Positions 1 through 8,434 of a stretch of DNA of 64,000 bases are shown piece by piece. The DNA is taken from positions 99,790 to 163,789 of the forward strand of contig CAYNVS010000004.1 in assembly GCA_964400725.1 (NCBI GenBank), read 5' to 3'. This DNA is from CAYNVS01 sp964400725. GTDB taxonomy: Bacteria > Myxococcota_A > SURF-8 > CAYNVS01. Positions within the stretch are counted from its first letter, which is position 1; every line of letters starts with the position of its first letter. The notes under the pieces were generated by a model. The model was not told where the DNA came from. It saw only the letters and a list, made by a program, of their open reading frames with translations, and searched no databases. The position numbers and the translations under genes were made by a program.

Positions 1-453
1 CCTCAACCCGACGCGCCTTATATGAAGATAGGAAAAGAAGCGGTAATGCTTCTAAACGGCATTGAGGATAAACCAATTAAAGGGAAAATAGCCAGAATCG
101 CTCCGGCTTTAGATCCGCTTACGCGCAAGCTAGATATTGAAATTCGATTTGAAGAGGCGGGCGAGAATTTTCTCAAGGCTGGAATGTTCGGAAGGGTCGA
201 AATAGTGGTGGAAAAAGCGGCCGGAATCATCGCGCTGGATCCTCTTTCCATACTTCGCAGAGCCGACGGAATTTTCGTTTACGCGGTCGAAAACGGCAAG
301 GCCAAAGAGATAAAAATCACTTTGGGCAGAACTTTGAACGACGGAAGATTCGAGGTTTTATCCGGGGTCGCGGAAGGAATGGAAATAATTACCGTAGGCC
401 GCGACTTGGTTAAGGACGGCGCCGAAGTTAAAACGGTTAAGCCTGCGCGCTGA
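1..453 (+). CDS. RND efflux periplasmic adaptor subunit (HlyD/MFP family), C-terminal part
   Basis: The open frame runs in from the window edge, so the N-terminus (signal peptide, lipoyl/hairpin part) is missing. The visible 150 residues look like the beta-barrel and membrane-proximal part of a membrane fusion protein: a stretch KGKIARIAPALDPLTRKLDI, typical of the adaptor beta-barrel, then a domain ending in GVAEGMEIITVGRDLVKDGA, the usual C-terminal pattern of these adaptors. In the family this protein links the inner membrane RND pump to an outer membrane channel. The pump gene follows after 31 bases on the same strand, so the two are probably one operon. No TolC-like gene is seen downstream; it could lie upstream of the window. 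Confidence 0.85.
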   Translation, partial: PQPDAPYMKIGKEAVMLLNGIEDKPIKGKIARIAPALDPLTRKLDIEIRFEEAGENFLKAGMFGRVEIVVEKAAGIIALDPLSILRRADGIFVYAVENGKAKEIKITLGRTLNDGRFEVLSGVAEGMEIITVGRDLVKDGAEVKTVKPAR

Positions 454-484
454 ATTTTAAATCCACGCCTCGACGGAGAAACCA

Positions 485-3400
485 ATGCTTACCCGCACAG
501 CGCTCAAAAACAAAGTCGCCGTTCTTATGATCGCGATTGCGGCGGTCGTTCTTGGATACGTTTCGTTGAATAAAATTTCGGTCGATTTATTCCCGAATTT
601 TACTTTCCCCGTCGTCGTCGTCGGCGTAGTTTACCCCGGCGCGGGGCCGAAGGACGTTGAGGCCTCGATTACGTATCAGCTTGAGCGGGCGATTTCCTCG
701 GTTCCGAACGTCGCTTATATCGAAAGCGCTTCGAGACAGGGAATTTCAACGGTTAGAGCTTACTTCGACTGGGGCGCGAACGTTGACGTGGGAGCCTCCG
801 ACTGCATTCAGCGCGTTCAGCAAATTATGAGTTCTCTGCCGTCGGGCGCGCAGTCTCCGTTCGTTATCAAGCTCGACGTTACTAACATGGCCGTAATAGG
901 TTTGGCGCTTTCAAGCGATACCCTTGACTCGCGGCAGATGTACGATTTGGCTTATAATACGATAGGCCCCCAGATTGAGCACGTCAACGGCGTGTCAAAC
1001 GCCAACATATTCGGCGGTTTGGTAAGGCGCATCAACGTTTTGGCCGACAGAGACGCTTTGGTCGCGGCCGGAATTTCGACGAGCGATTTATCGGGCGCCA
1101 TTTCGAGCGCCAACTTTTTAATGCCGTCGGGCAGCATGAAAGTCGGCAAGATAGACTATAACCTTTACACGCAGACTCAAATAGACAAAGTCGATGAGTT
1201 AGGCGACATAATAGTTAAGCAGGCGACGAAAAACGGATCGCCGGTTTATCTTAAAGACGTAGCGACGGTGGAGGACGGGGGCGAGGACGAGAGCAACATC
1301 GTCCGCGTAAACGGCAAGTCGGGCGTTTCTCTGTTCGTGCGCAAGCAGCCCGGCGCCAATACTATCGAGGTGGTGGATGCCGTGCGCAAGGCGCTGCCCA
1401 AACTTTACGGAATGCCTCAAGGCGTAAAACTTGAGCCTATATTCGACCAAAGCCAGTACATACGCAACTCAATCAACAGCCTTATTCACGAGGCTCTTAT
1501 GGGCGCCGTTCTCGCCATAGCGGTAATTTATTTCTTTTTGAGGACTTTCCGTTCGACGGTAATCATCGCCGTTTCGATTCCGCTGTCTATAATGGCGACG
1601 TTCATAATGCTTTATTTTATCGGCGGACAGACGCTAAACATTTTTACGATAGGAGGGCTGGCTCTAGGCGTCGGCAGACTTGTTGACGATTCAATCGTCG
1701 TTTTGGAAAACATCTACCGAAACCGAAAAAATTTTACGACCGCCTCGCAGGCGGCGCTGGAAGGCGCCAATCAAGTCGCTATGCCGGTTCTTGCAAGCAC
1801 GCTTACCACCATTGCGGTCTTCTTTCCGGTCGTTTTTTTAACGGGAATCGCGAAACCGCTCTTCATACCGCTCGCGCTGGCGATAGGTTTTTCTCTTACG
1901 GCTTCCTATTTCGTCTCTATGACCGTCGTTCCGATTTTGTGCGAGCGTTTCGTTGAAAACGAGTCGGACCCGTCTCTTTCTTCGGCGAAATTAAGCGAGA
2001 GAATCGCGGCGCGGTGGAAGCGGATGTTCGACTTGATGGACGAGTTTTACGCACGCCTTCTCCGCTGGGTTCTGCGAAGACGCGCCGCCACTATAGCGGT
2101 TCTAGCGATCATTTTCGTCTTATCGACGCTCATGTTCGGCAAGGTCGGCTCAGAGTTTTTCCCGGCGACGGACGAAAGCCAGTTTTCCGTAAACCTCAAG
2201 CTGCCGGTCGGCGCGAGAGTAGAAGACACAAACGAGGCGGCGAATAAAATAGTGGAAACGGTTTACGACGCGCTGGGCAAAGAAAACGTCTCGGTTATAA
2301 CTCAAGACTCCGGCGTAAGAGCGTCGGGAACGGGCGGAATGTGGTCGGGCAACCCGGGTCCTCACGCAGCCAACGTCAGGGTAAGTCTAGTTTCGCCCGA
2401 AAAGCGGCCGTTCAGCGATTTGGAAGCGGTCGAAATCGTCCGCAAAAAGCTCGCGGGTAAAATGCCGGGCGTTCAAGTTTATTTTTCAACGGGCGGAATG
2501 ATGAACCGAATTTTAAACTTTGGTTCCGAAAATCCGATCGAAGTTCAGATTATCGGGTTTGATTTTGAAGAGTCCGGCAAATTAGCGAGGACGATTCAGG
2601 GAATTGTCGAGGACGTCAAAGGGACGGCGGACGTACGCATTTCGCGCGAGGACAATTACCCCGAACTCGACGTCAAAGTTGACCGCGATCTTGCGTCGAG
2701 GATGGGGCTTACGGTAAAGGACGCCGCGCAAACGATACTGACTTCTATTACCGGCAGCGTAAATATGCCGAGCATTTACACCGATCCGATTACGGGCAAA
2801 GAGTACAACATCGTCGTGCGTTTTAAAGAAAAAAACCGCAACTCGATAGAAGACTTGGAAAACGTGCCGCTTTTCTCAAAAACGGGGCAGATAGTCGATT
2901 TGCGCACCATCGCCAAAGTGGAGGGGGCGGCGGGGCCGATTCAAATCGACCGCAAGTACCAGCAGCGAATAGTAAAGGTTACGGCGAACGTAGTAGGCAG
3001 GCCGCTTGGCGACGTCGCCGGAGAGATTGAATCTAAACTTGCCGGGCTTGCTTTGCCGCAGGGTTTTGAGGTAACAATGGCGGGGCAGCGCGAGCAGCAA
3101 AAGGAGTCGTTCAAAAGCCTATTAATGGCTTTACTGCTTGCTTTGATGCTGGTTTACATGACCATGGCCTCGCAATTCAACTCGCTGCTTGAGCCGTTTA
3201 TCATCATGTTTTCCGTTCCAATGGGGTTAATCGGAGTCGTTTGGACGCTTTATATAACTAGTACTCCGCTGTCGATTAACGCTTACATGGGCATTATTAT
3301 GATGGTTGGCATAGTCATCAGCAACGGCATTCTTCTGGTGGATTTCGCCAACAATCTTTTCAAACAGGGCTGCGACGTATTCGACGCCGCCGTCGAGGCC

Positions 3401-3613
3401 GGACGCATAAGGCTGCGCCCTATTTTGATGACCACCGCCTGCACTCTGTTTGGCTTGATGCCGATGGCGATAGGCATCGGCGAGGGAAGCGAGTCGAACG
3501 CTCCGCTTGCGCGCGCGGTCGTAGGCGGTTTGGCCGTTTCTACGGTATTTACGCTGCTGCTTATTCCGGCGCTGTTTACTCTTTTCCATGGAAACGATAA
3601 AAAAGCGGCCTAA
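485..3613 (+). CDS. Efflux RND transporter permease subunit (AcrB/HAE1-like)
   Basis: A 1042-residue protein, the normal length for RND pumps. It starts with MLTRTALKNKVAVLMI as the first membrane helix, followed by LGYVSLNKISVDLFPNFTFP, the usual start of the first periplasmic loop. TM4 carries LALGVGRLVDDSIVVLENIY with the two adjacent aspartates expected for proton relay. A second half-repeat begins near residue 520 (RRRAATIAVLAIIFVLSTLM), and the final helices end in LLIPALFTLFHG. The start has a good ribosome site (cggagaaacc) seven bases upstream. It probably exports hydrophobic compounds across the envelope with the upstream adaptor. Substrate cannot be predicted. Nothing looks broken. 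Confidence 0.95.
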   Translation: MLTRTALKNKVAVLMIAIAAVVLGYVSLNKISVDLFPNFTFPVVVVGVVYPGAGPKDVEASITYQLERAISSVPNVAYIESASRQGISTVRAYFDWGANVDVGASDCIQRVQQIMSSLPSGAQSPFVIKLDVTNMAVIGLALSSDTLDSRQMYDLAYNTIGPQIEHVNGVSNANIFGGLVRRINVLADRDALVAAGISTSDLSGAISSANFLMPSGSMKVGKIDYNLYTQTQIDKVDELGDIIVKQATKNGSPVYLKDVATVEDGGEDESNIVRVNGKSGVSLFVRKQPGANTIEVVDAVRKALPKLYGMPQGVKLEPIFDQSQYIRNSINSLIHEALMGAVLAIAVIYFFLRTFRSTVIIAVSIPLSIMATFIMLYFIGGQTLNIFTIGGLALGVGRLVDDSIVVLENIYRNRKNFTTASQAALEGANQVAMPVLASTLTTIAVFFPVVFLTGIAKPLFIPLALAIGFSLTASYFVSMTVVPILCERFVENESDPSLSSAKLSERIAARWKRMFDLMDEFYARLLRWVLRRRAATIAVLAIIFVLSTLMFGKVGSEFFPATDESQFSVNLKLPVGARVEDTNEAANKIVETVYDALGKENVSVITQDSGVRASGTGGMWSGNPGPHAANVRVSLVSPEKRPFSDLEAVEIVRKKLAGKMPGVQVYFSTGGMMNRILNFGSENPIEVQIIGFDFEESGKLARTIQGIVEDVKGTADVRISREDNYPELDVKVDRDLASRMGLTVKDAAQTILTSITGSVNMPSIYTDPITGKEYNIVVRFKEKNRNSIEDLENVPLFSKTGQIVDLRTIAKVEGAAGPIQIDRKYQQRIVKVTANVVGRPLGDVAGEIESKLAGLALPQGFEVTMAGQREQQKESFKSLLMALLLALMLVYMTMASQFNSLLEPFIIMFSVPMGLIGVVWTLYITSTPLSINAYMGIIMMVGIVISNGILLVDFANNLFKQGCDVFDAAVEAGRIRLRPILMTTACTLFGLMPMAIGIGEGSESNAPLARAVVGGLAVSTVFTLLLIPALFTLFHGNDKKAA

Positions 3614-3655
3614 AATTACTTCGGTCAGCGGCGTTTTGCGCCGAATAATATTGAT

Positions 3656-3685
3656 TTGACAAATCCGCCGCAGGGCGGATATATA
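3656..3685 (+). promoter_or_regulatory. Probable sigma-70 promoter for the cobalamin riboswitch transcript
   Basis: A perfect -35 box TTGACA (3656-3661) is followed after 18 bases by TATATA (3680-3685), placing transcription start just before the riboswitch P1 stem at 3700. The spacer holds an inverted repeat TCCGCC-GCAG-GGCGGA (3664-3679), which could be an operator or simply the end of the pump transcript; no T-run follows it. Confidence 0.55.
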
Positions 3686-3699
3686 ACGAACAGTCGCAT

Positions 3700-3860
3700 G
3701 GTCTCTTCCGTTCCGCGAGGAACGGAAAAGGGAAACACGGTTTAAATCCGTTGCGGTCCCGCCACTGTGAGCAGGGAGCGACCGTCAGAGAAAGCCACTG
3801 GCGAAAGCCGGGAAGGCGGACGGAAGCGTCGATCTGCAAGCCAGGATACCTTTTGAGACC
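3700..3860 (+). ncRNA. Cobalamin (adenosylcobalamin-type) riboswitch aptamer
   Basis: The segment has the conserved blocks of a cobalamin riboswitch in order: GGGAAACACGG near 3730, the core block with CCGCCACTGTGAGCAGGGAG around 3759-3778, GCCACTGGCGAAAGCCGGGAAGG around 3795-3815, and the B12 box AAGCCAGGATACC at 3838-3850. The closing P1 stem pairs GGTCTC (3700-3705) with GAGACC (3855-3860) without mismatch. In this RNA family, cobalamin binding usually represses the downstream gene. The only gene downstream on this strand before a new promoter is the beta-propeller lipoprotein at 3988, so that gene is predicted to be switched on when B12 is scarce. A 7-bp hairpin follows at 3870-3895. Confidence 0.93.
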
Positions 3861-3956
3861 GGTTTATATCTTATCCTTCGCGGAAAAGGGATAGGTAAAG
3901 AGCATGCCGCCGTAAAATTAAATAACGCAAAATAATTACGCGCGGGGGGCGTTTAA

Positions 3957-3977
3957 CTTTTATCTTACGGTTAAAAG
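3957..3977 (+). promoter_or_regulatory. Possible ribosome-site sequestering hairpin of the riboswitch
   Basis: CTTTTA (3957-3962) can pair with TAAAAG (3972-3977), and the right arm overlaps the start of the Shine-Dalgarno sequence AAGAGGA (3975-3981) of the lipoprotein gene. No terminator-like hairpin with a T-run lies between aptamer and gene, so translational control is the simpler model. The stem is short and AU-rich, so this is only a candidate expression platform. Confidence 0.35.
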
Positions 3978-3987
3978 AGGATTTATT

Positions 3988-5493
3988 ATGAAAAAAGAAA
4001 CTTTTATTATCGCGTTTGCCGCGGCGTTTGGCGTCGCAGCCTTGTCTAATTTTGCCGGCTGCTCCGGAACCGAAAACGAAATCGTTTTATCTGACGCGGA
4101 TTCGGAGAACGAACTAGAAGAGGGCTCCGCCGAGATAGAAGGCGAAGCCGAAAGCGAGAGCGAGCTTGACGCGGAAGCCGAACTAGAAGGCCGGCTTGAA
4201 AGCGAGGTTGAGGCTGAAACGTCCGCGGAGTTTGAAGCCGAAGATGAACCCGCGGAAGAAACGCAGTCCGAATACGACGAAGAGAGCCCCGCGGAGAGCG
4301 AAACGGAGGCGGTCGAAGAAGAGCCTGCAGAAACCGAAATAGAGTTTGAAAACGAAACGGAAACCGAGGTCGAACTCGATGCGGAAGCGGAGATACAGAG
4401 CGAGCTTGAAAGCGAAGACGAGGGAGAGAGCGCAAAACCGGCCGCCGGTCTTTTGGTTTATTTCACTAACTTCGTCGATAAAGCCTCGACGCGCTTTTAC
4501 CCGATTGAGTCGGGCGCTTTCGGCGCCGAGCGAATTATAATTCCGTCGCTTCATACCGACGCCGCTTTTGCGGGAGGAGGCGGCTCCGCCTTCGTAATCG
4601 AGCGCATGGGCGCTGATAAAGTTACGATTCTCGACGTTTCGACCGGCTCGGTCGCGGTGAAAAAGACTATCTTTGTCGGCGACGGCAAAACTAACGCGCA
4701 GTACGCGCTAAAGGCCGCGCCGGGCAAAATTTACGTTTCGGGTTTGGCGAGCCCCGAAATAGCCGTTTACGACGCCGAAAGCGGAGAAAAGATAAAAGGA
4801 ATAGATCTGAGCGCGTTTGCGGACGACAAAGACGGCCTGCCGGAGATTGCCGGAATGATTATGGCTGGCGGAAAGGTTTTTGCGCAGGTTCAGGCTCTCG
4901 ATTCCACGGCGTATTACGCCCCTTACGGAACGAGTTTTCTGGCCGTAATCAACCCTGAAACGGACGAGCTCATAGACGCCGACCCGGCGCGGGACGGCGT
5001 TCAAGGAATTCAACTGCCAGCGCGCAACCCTAACGGCGATATGCGCGTGATAGGCGGGCTGATTTACGTAAACATTTGCGAAAACGCCTACTCCGCCGAC
5101 GCGGGCGAGGCGGGAATATGGACGATAGACCCTGCGTCTATGACGACGGTCAAGCGTATAATAAGCGAAAAGGCTCTTTCAGGCGGAATAGTGGATTTCG
5201 CCGTTTACGACGAAACGCGGGCGCTGGCTATTATTTCAAAGGTAGATTTCACGGTAAAAGTCTGCGCGTTCAACCCTTACGCCGGCGAATTTATTAAAGA
5301 CGTTTACGATAATTCCGCGTGGGACGCGAACGACGTAAAGGCCGACGCGGCGAACAAACTCTTCTTCGTAGCCACCCAGAAAGCGATTCTTGCGTTTGAC
5401 GCCGAAACGTTTGAAGAAAAAAACGATATGAAACCCGCGATTTCGTCCGACGCCGGGCAGCCTGTGGACATGCTGGTTTTGCCGGCGGAATGA
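3988..5493 (+). CDS. B12-riboswitch-controlled surface lipoprotein: Glu-rich spacer plus predicted beta-propeller (BtuG-like candidate)
   Basis: This 501-residue protein begins with a lipoprotein signal (MKKETFIIAFAAAFGVAALS, then NFAGC), so the mature end is a lipidated cysteine near residue 25. Residues about 31-150 are a low-complexity spacer of Glu, Asp, Ser and Ala. From about 155 to the end the sequence has repeated blade-like units of the YncE/SMP-30 type, such as KVTILDVSTGSVAVKKTI, PEIAVYDAESGEKIKGIDL, GIWTIDPASMTTVKRI and KAILAFDAETFEEKN, which suggests a beta-propeller. It follows a cobalamin riboswitch and has its own promoter. In Bacteroides, BtuG is a surface beta-propeller lipoprotein that captures B12, so by context this may be an independent equivalent. 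That role is inference; the family assignment is by pattern only. No BtuB, BtuF or BtuCD gene is in the window. Confidence 0.85.
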   Translation: MKKETFIIAFAAAFGVAALSNFAGCSGTENEIVLSDADSENELEEGSAEIEGEAESESELDAEAELEGRLESEVEAETSAEFEAEDEPAEETQSEYDEESPAESETEAVEEEPAETEIEFENETETEVELDAEAEIQSELESEDEGESAKPAAGLLVYFTNFVDKASTRFYPIESGAFGAERIIIPSLHTDAAFAGGGGSAFVIERMGADKVTILDVSTGSVAVKKTIFVGDGKTNAQYALKAAPGKIYVSGLASPEIAVYDAESGEKIKGIDLSAFADDKDGLPEIAGMIMAGGKVFAQVQALDSTAYYAPYGTSFLAVINPETDELIDADPARDGVQGIQLPARNPNGDMRVIGGLIYVNICENAYSADAGEAGIWTIDPASMTTVKRIISEKALSGGIVDFAVYDETRALAIISKVDFTVKVCAFNPYAGEFIKDVYDNSAWDANDVKADAANKLFFVATQKAILAFDAETFEEKNDMKPAISSDAGQPVDMLVLPAE

Positions 5494-5604
5494 ATCCTTA
5501 AAACTTGAAGCGCGCAATTTGCGGGTTATTAATACTAGTTCGATTTTTTGCCGACATTATAAAGAAAGAAAAAATAACGCTCATTTTTTGGCGGAGAGGC
5601 CGAT

Positions 5605-5632
5605 TTTACTTTAAAAATAAAACTCGTATAGT
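5605..5632 (+). promoter_or_regulatory. Probable sigma-70 promoter for the glycan operon
   Basis: TTTACT (5605-5610) and TATAGT (5627-5632) are separated by 16 bases, in an AT-rich stretch 42 bases before the GTG start at 5675. No other promoter-like pair was noticed before the next three genes, which overlap or nearly touch. Confidence 0.5.
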
Positions 5633-5674
5633 ATTATTTTATTATCAACGGTTTGTTCGTCCGAAAGGTTTATT

Positions 5675-6709
5675 GTGAGCGTTAATTTATATAAACCGGA
5701 AGAAATTCCGGTCGTCATTTTAGCGGCGGGGGCGGGAACCAGAATGCGGGAAGGCGGCGTGCAGACGCCCAAGGCGCTTCTTCCGATTCGGGACGTTCCG
5801 CTTATCGGACTTCAGGCCGCGGCCTTTTATATGGAGGGTTTCCGTAAGTTTCATATAGTCGATAATCAAGCGGAAGAGTCGCTTATAGAGGACGCTTTCG
5901 CCGCGGGAGTGAGGCTTGCGGACGCGAAGCTGAAAGCCAGAGCGCGGAAGAGCATAAACGAACCGCCCGACAAACTTAAACCGCCCTCGGCCGCCGCTCT
6001 TATGCAGCACGCGCAATATCCGCCCGCCGGGCATGTTGACGCGCTAATGAAGGCGCTGGACTTTTGTAAATTTACGACGCCGTTCTTCGTCGCTCTGGGC
6101 GATATTTATTTCGTCGCAAAACCCGCCGGACTGCGCAAAATGCTCAAGATAATGGAAAAGACGAGCGCGGTTTCCGTAATCGCGTCGCGATACGAAAAAA
6201 GCATGCGCGCCGTGCGCGAAAATTTTTGCATAGAAGCCAACGACGAAGGCGACGTGGTGCGCGTCGCGGAGAAACCGGCCAAGCCTAAGACCGCCATTAA
6301 AGGAGTCGGGATTTATCTGTTCGATCCGAGCGTCGCTCAGTTTTGCAAAGACCGCAGACCCGAAGGGATGACCGACCTTTTGGCGGAACTGCTCAAACGC
6401 AACAAGCCGGTCATGCACGACGAAGCGGTAACCATAGACGTCAACGTAAACTCTCCTATCGATTACTGGCGCGCTAACCTTTTGAGCGCGAGCGGCTCTT
6501 ACACAGCGTCCGACGCCGCCGTTTCGCCGGAGTCTAAGATTTATCAAAGCGTCGTCATGCAGGAAGCGCAGGTCGAGGGCGCCGGCGAGCTTATACGAAG
6601 CGTGGTTATGCCGTATTCAAGGGCGCCGCTGAACGGCGGACGGATTATAAACTCGCTGGTCGCTCCCGGCGGAATTATTAATTTCCCGAACGAAGATCCC
6701 TTCGGATAA
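5675..6709 (+). CDS. Sugar-phosphate nucleotidyltransferase (NTP_transferase family)
   Basis: A 344-residue protein starting with GTG. Near the N-terminus it has VILAAGAGTRMREGG followed by PKALLPIRDVPLI, the nucleotide-binding signature of nucleotidyltransferases that join a sugar-1-phosphate to an NTP. FFVALGDIYF near residue 145 matches the metal-binding Asp strand, and RVAEKP then KGVGIYLFDPS are family-like. The C-terminus (about 285-344) resembles a short left-handed beta-helix but lacks a full acyltransferase domain. The region around residues 65-125 is an unusual Lys/Pro-rich insertion. The exact sugar is not predictable. It opens an operon with an epimerase 2 bases downstream and a GT2 gene, so it probably supplies activated sugar for an envelope glycan. 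Confidence 0.85.
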   Translation: MSVNLYKPEEIPVVILAAGAGTRMREGGVQTPKALLPIRDVPLIGLQAAAFYMEGFRKFHIVDNQAEESLIEDAFAAGVRLADAKLKARARKSINEPPDKLKPPSAAALMQHAQYPPAGHVDALMKALDFCKFTTPFFVALGDIYFVAKPAGLRKMLKIMEKTSAVSVIASRYEKSMRAVRENFCIEANDEGDVVRVAEKPAKPKTAIKGVGIYLFDPSVAQFCKDRRPEGMTDLLAELLKRNKPVMHDEAVTIDVNVNSPIDYWRANLLSASGSYTASDAAVSPESKIYQSVVMQEAQVEGAGELIRSVVMPYSRAPLNGGRIINSLVAPGGIINFPNEDPFG

Positions 6710-6711
6710 AA

Positions 6712-7650
6712 ATGGAAATAAAAACCGTCCTCGTAACAGGAGGGGCGGGGTTTATCGGCTCTGCGCTCGCAAGAAGGCTTTTAGCTCGCGGCGCGAAGGT
6801 TAGAATCCTCGACAACTTGAGCGTCGGACGGATTGAAAATGTTCCGCAGGGAGCCGAGTTTATTAAAGGAGACGCGACGAACGCGGCGGACGCGGAGTCG
6901 GCGCTTGAGGGAATGGACGCGGTCGCGCATTTGGCGGCGAGAGTTTCGGTGCGAGCAAGCGGCCAGAACGCGGCGCACGACTGTTTGAACAACGTAGTAG
7001 GAACGGCTATGACGCTTGAGCGCATAAGGCCGGGCGCGGTTAAAAGGTTCGTTTTCGCGTCGTCTATGGCCGTTTACGCCGAGCCCGAAAGAGCGCGCGC
7101 CTTGAAAGAAACCGACGCCGCGGAGCCTTTATCGGTTTACGGAGCAAGCAAGCTGGCGGGCGAAAGAATTACGAAGTTGCTTTGCGCGGAAAAAAAAATA
7201 CAATATTCGATATTGAGGCTTTTCAACGTTTACGGGCCGGGTCAAAGGAGTTCCGACGAGGTGGGAGTAATTAAAATCGCGCTAGAAAAAATAAAAAAAG
7301 GCGAAACTTTCGAGACGTTTGGAGACGGCTCTCAACTGCGCGATTATTTGTTCGTGGAAGACGCCGCCGCGGCGTTTGAATTCGCGCTTTTTTCCAGCGA
7401 GGCCGACGGGCTTGTTTTCAACGTAGGCACAGGCGTTCCTACTTCGCTTTCCGATCTTCTCGACGCGATTGAAAAGGCGGCGGGTCGCAAACTAAACCGT
7501 GCCTGCGTTCCGGCTAGAAACGACGAACTAGCCGTCGCATACGCCGACGTCTCTCTTGCGGCGCGGCTTGGATTTACGGCGCAAACCGCTCTAGCCGAAG
7601 GGCTTGCGGCGACTGCCGCATTTGAAGGGCTCTGTAAAAACGGAGGTTGA
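6712..7650 (+). CDS. NAD-dependent sugar epimerase/dehydratase (extended SDR)
   Basis: The 312-residue protein opens with VLVTGGAGFIGSALARRLL, the glycine-rich NAD-binding loop of extended short-chain dehydrogenases. It contains the catalytic pair in YGASKLAGE (Tyr and Lys) near residue 143 and the family-typical LRLFNVYGPGQ and FGDGSQLRDYLFVEDAAAA. These are hallmarks of UDP-glucose 4-epimerase and related UDP-hexose or UDP-uronate epimerases acting in the cytoplasm. The gene starts 2 bases after the nucleotidyltransferase stop. The stop at 7648-7650 lies just 1 base before the next gene's TTG start, so the three are surely cotranscribed. Which sugar is converted is not clear. Confidence 0.92.
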   Translation: MEIKTVLVTGGAGFIGSALARRLLARGAKVRILDNLSVGRIENVPQGAEFIKGDATNAADAESALEGMDAVAHLAARVSVRASGQNAAHDCLNNVVGTAMTLERIRPGAVKRFVFASSMAVYAEPERARALKETDAAEPLSVYGASKLAGERITKLLCAEKKIQYSILRLFNVYGPGQRSSDEVGVIKIALEKIKKGETFETFGDGSQLRDYLFVEDAAAAFEFALFSSEADGLVFNVGTGVPTSLSDLLDAIEKAAGRKLNRACVPARNDELAVAYADVSLAARLGFTAQTALAEGLAATAAFEGLCKNGG

Positions 7651-7651
7651 C

Positions 7652-8401
7652 TTGGACGGCCCCGACATTTTCAGGCATAAAACGGGGTTTCCCTCTTTAT
7701 CGCTTTGCGCGCCATGCTTCAACGAGGCGCACGGAATTGAGAGCGTCGTTAAAGGATGGCTCGCAGCGCTTTACTATTTGTGCGAGTCGTTTGAAATCAT
7801 CGTCGTTGACGACGGCAGCTCGGACGGAACCTACGATATTTTAAACGAGCTTGCGGCGGACGAGGCGCGGATGCTGGTTTTGCGATTCGACGAAAATCAA
7901 GGTTACGGCGAAGCGATTAAAACGGCGGTTATGGCGTCCCGCGGCAGCTACGTGGCGACGATAGACAGCGACGGACAATTTATTGCCGACGATTTGGAAC
8001 CGATGCTGGACTTTATGAAGGAAAACAACCTAGACCTGCTTAACGGCATTCGGCGCAAGGCCGACGACAGGCGAAGCGCGCGCGGCGGCGACAAACTGCT
8101 GCGGGCGATCGCCAAAACCCTTTACGGCTGCAAAACGACCGATCCGCAGTGCGCTCTCAAACTATGGAAAGGCTCGTTCGTCCGCAATATCGCCAATTCG
8201 GTGGGGCACGCCGACTACCTTACGCCGACGCTGTGGGCTCTGGCGGCTCAAACGATGATGGGAAAGATGGGCGAGATGAGCGTACGCCATCTGCGGCGCG
8301 AAACGGACGAATCCAAGCTGAGGCCGTTCAGGGACGGTTTTAAGATGATAAAGGACATGTTCGGGCTGAAAAGAAAGCTTAAGCCGGTTAAAATGATTTA
8401 A
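7652..8401 (+). CDS. Glycosyltransferase family 2 (polyprenyl-phosphate mannosyltransferase-like)
   Basis: I place the start at TTG 7652 because GGAGG (7642-7646) sits five bases upstream and the preceding gene ends at 7650; an ATG at 7604 in frame would give a 46-base overlap and no better ribosome site. The 249-residue protein shows LSLCAPCFNEAHGIESVV, then IIVVDDGSSDGTYDIL and VATIDSDGQF, the GT-A fold nucleotide and metal motifs of GT2. DENQGYGEAIKTAVMASRG is typical of dolichol- or undecaprenyl-phosphate sugar transferases. No C-terminal membrane helices are present, so it is a short soluble or peripheral form. The acceptor is unknown. Confidence 0.87.
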   Translation: MDGPDIFRHKTGFPSLSLCAPCFNEAHGIESVVKGWLAALYYLCESFEIIVVDDGSSDGTYDILNELAADEARMLVLRFDENQGYGEAIKTAVMASRGSYVATIDSDGQFIADDLEPMLDFMKENNLDLLNGIRRKADDRRSARGGDKLLRAIAKTLYGCKTTDPQCALKLWKGSFVRNIANSVGHADYLTPTLWALAAQTMMGKMGEMSVRHLRRETDESKLRPFRDGFKMIKDMFGLKRKLKPVKMI

Positions 8402-8434
8402 AGCGAAGACTTGCGGAAGCGGAAGCGTCCCTTT

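Noticed and set aside
4046..4435. Arg-rich 129-residue minus-strand frame opposite the lipoprotein stalk
   Set aside because: It is the complement of Glu codons (GAA/GAG read as TTC/CTC) in the acidic spacer, not a gene.
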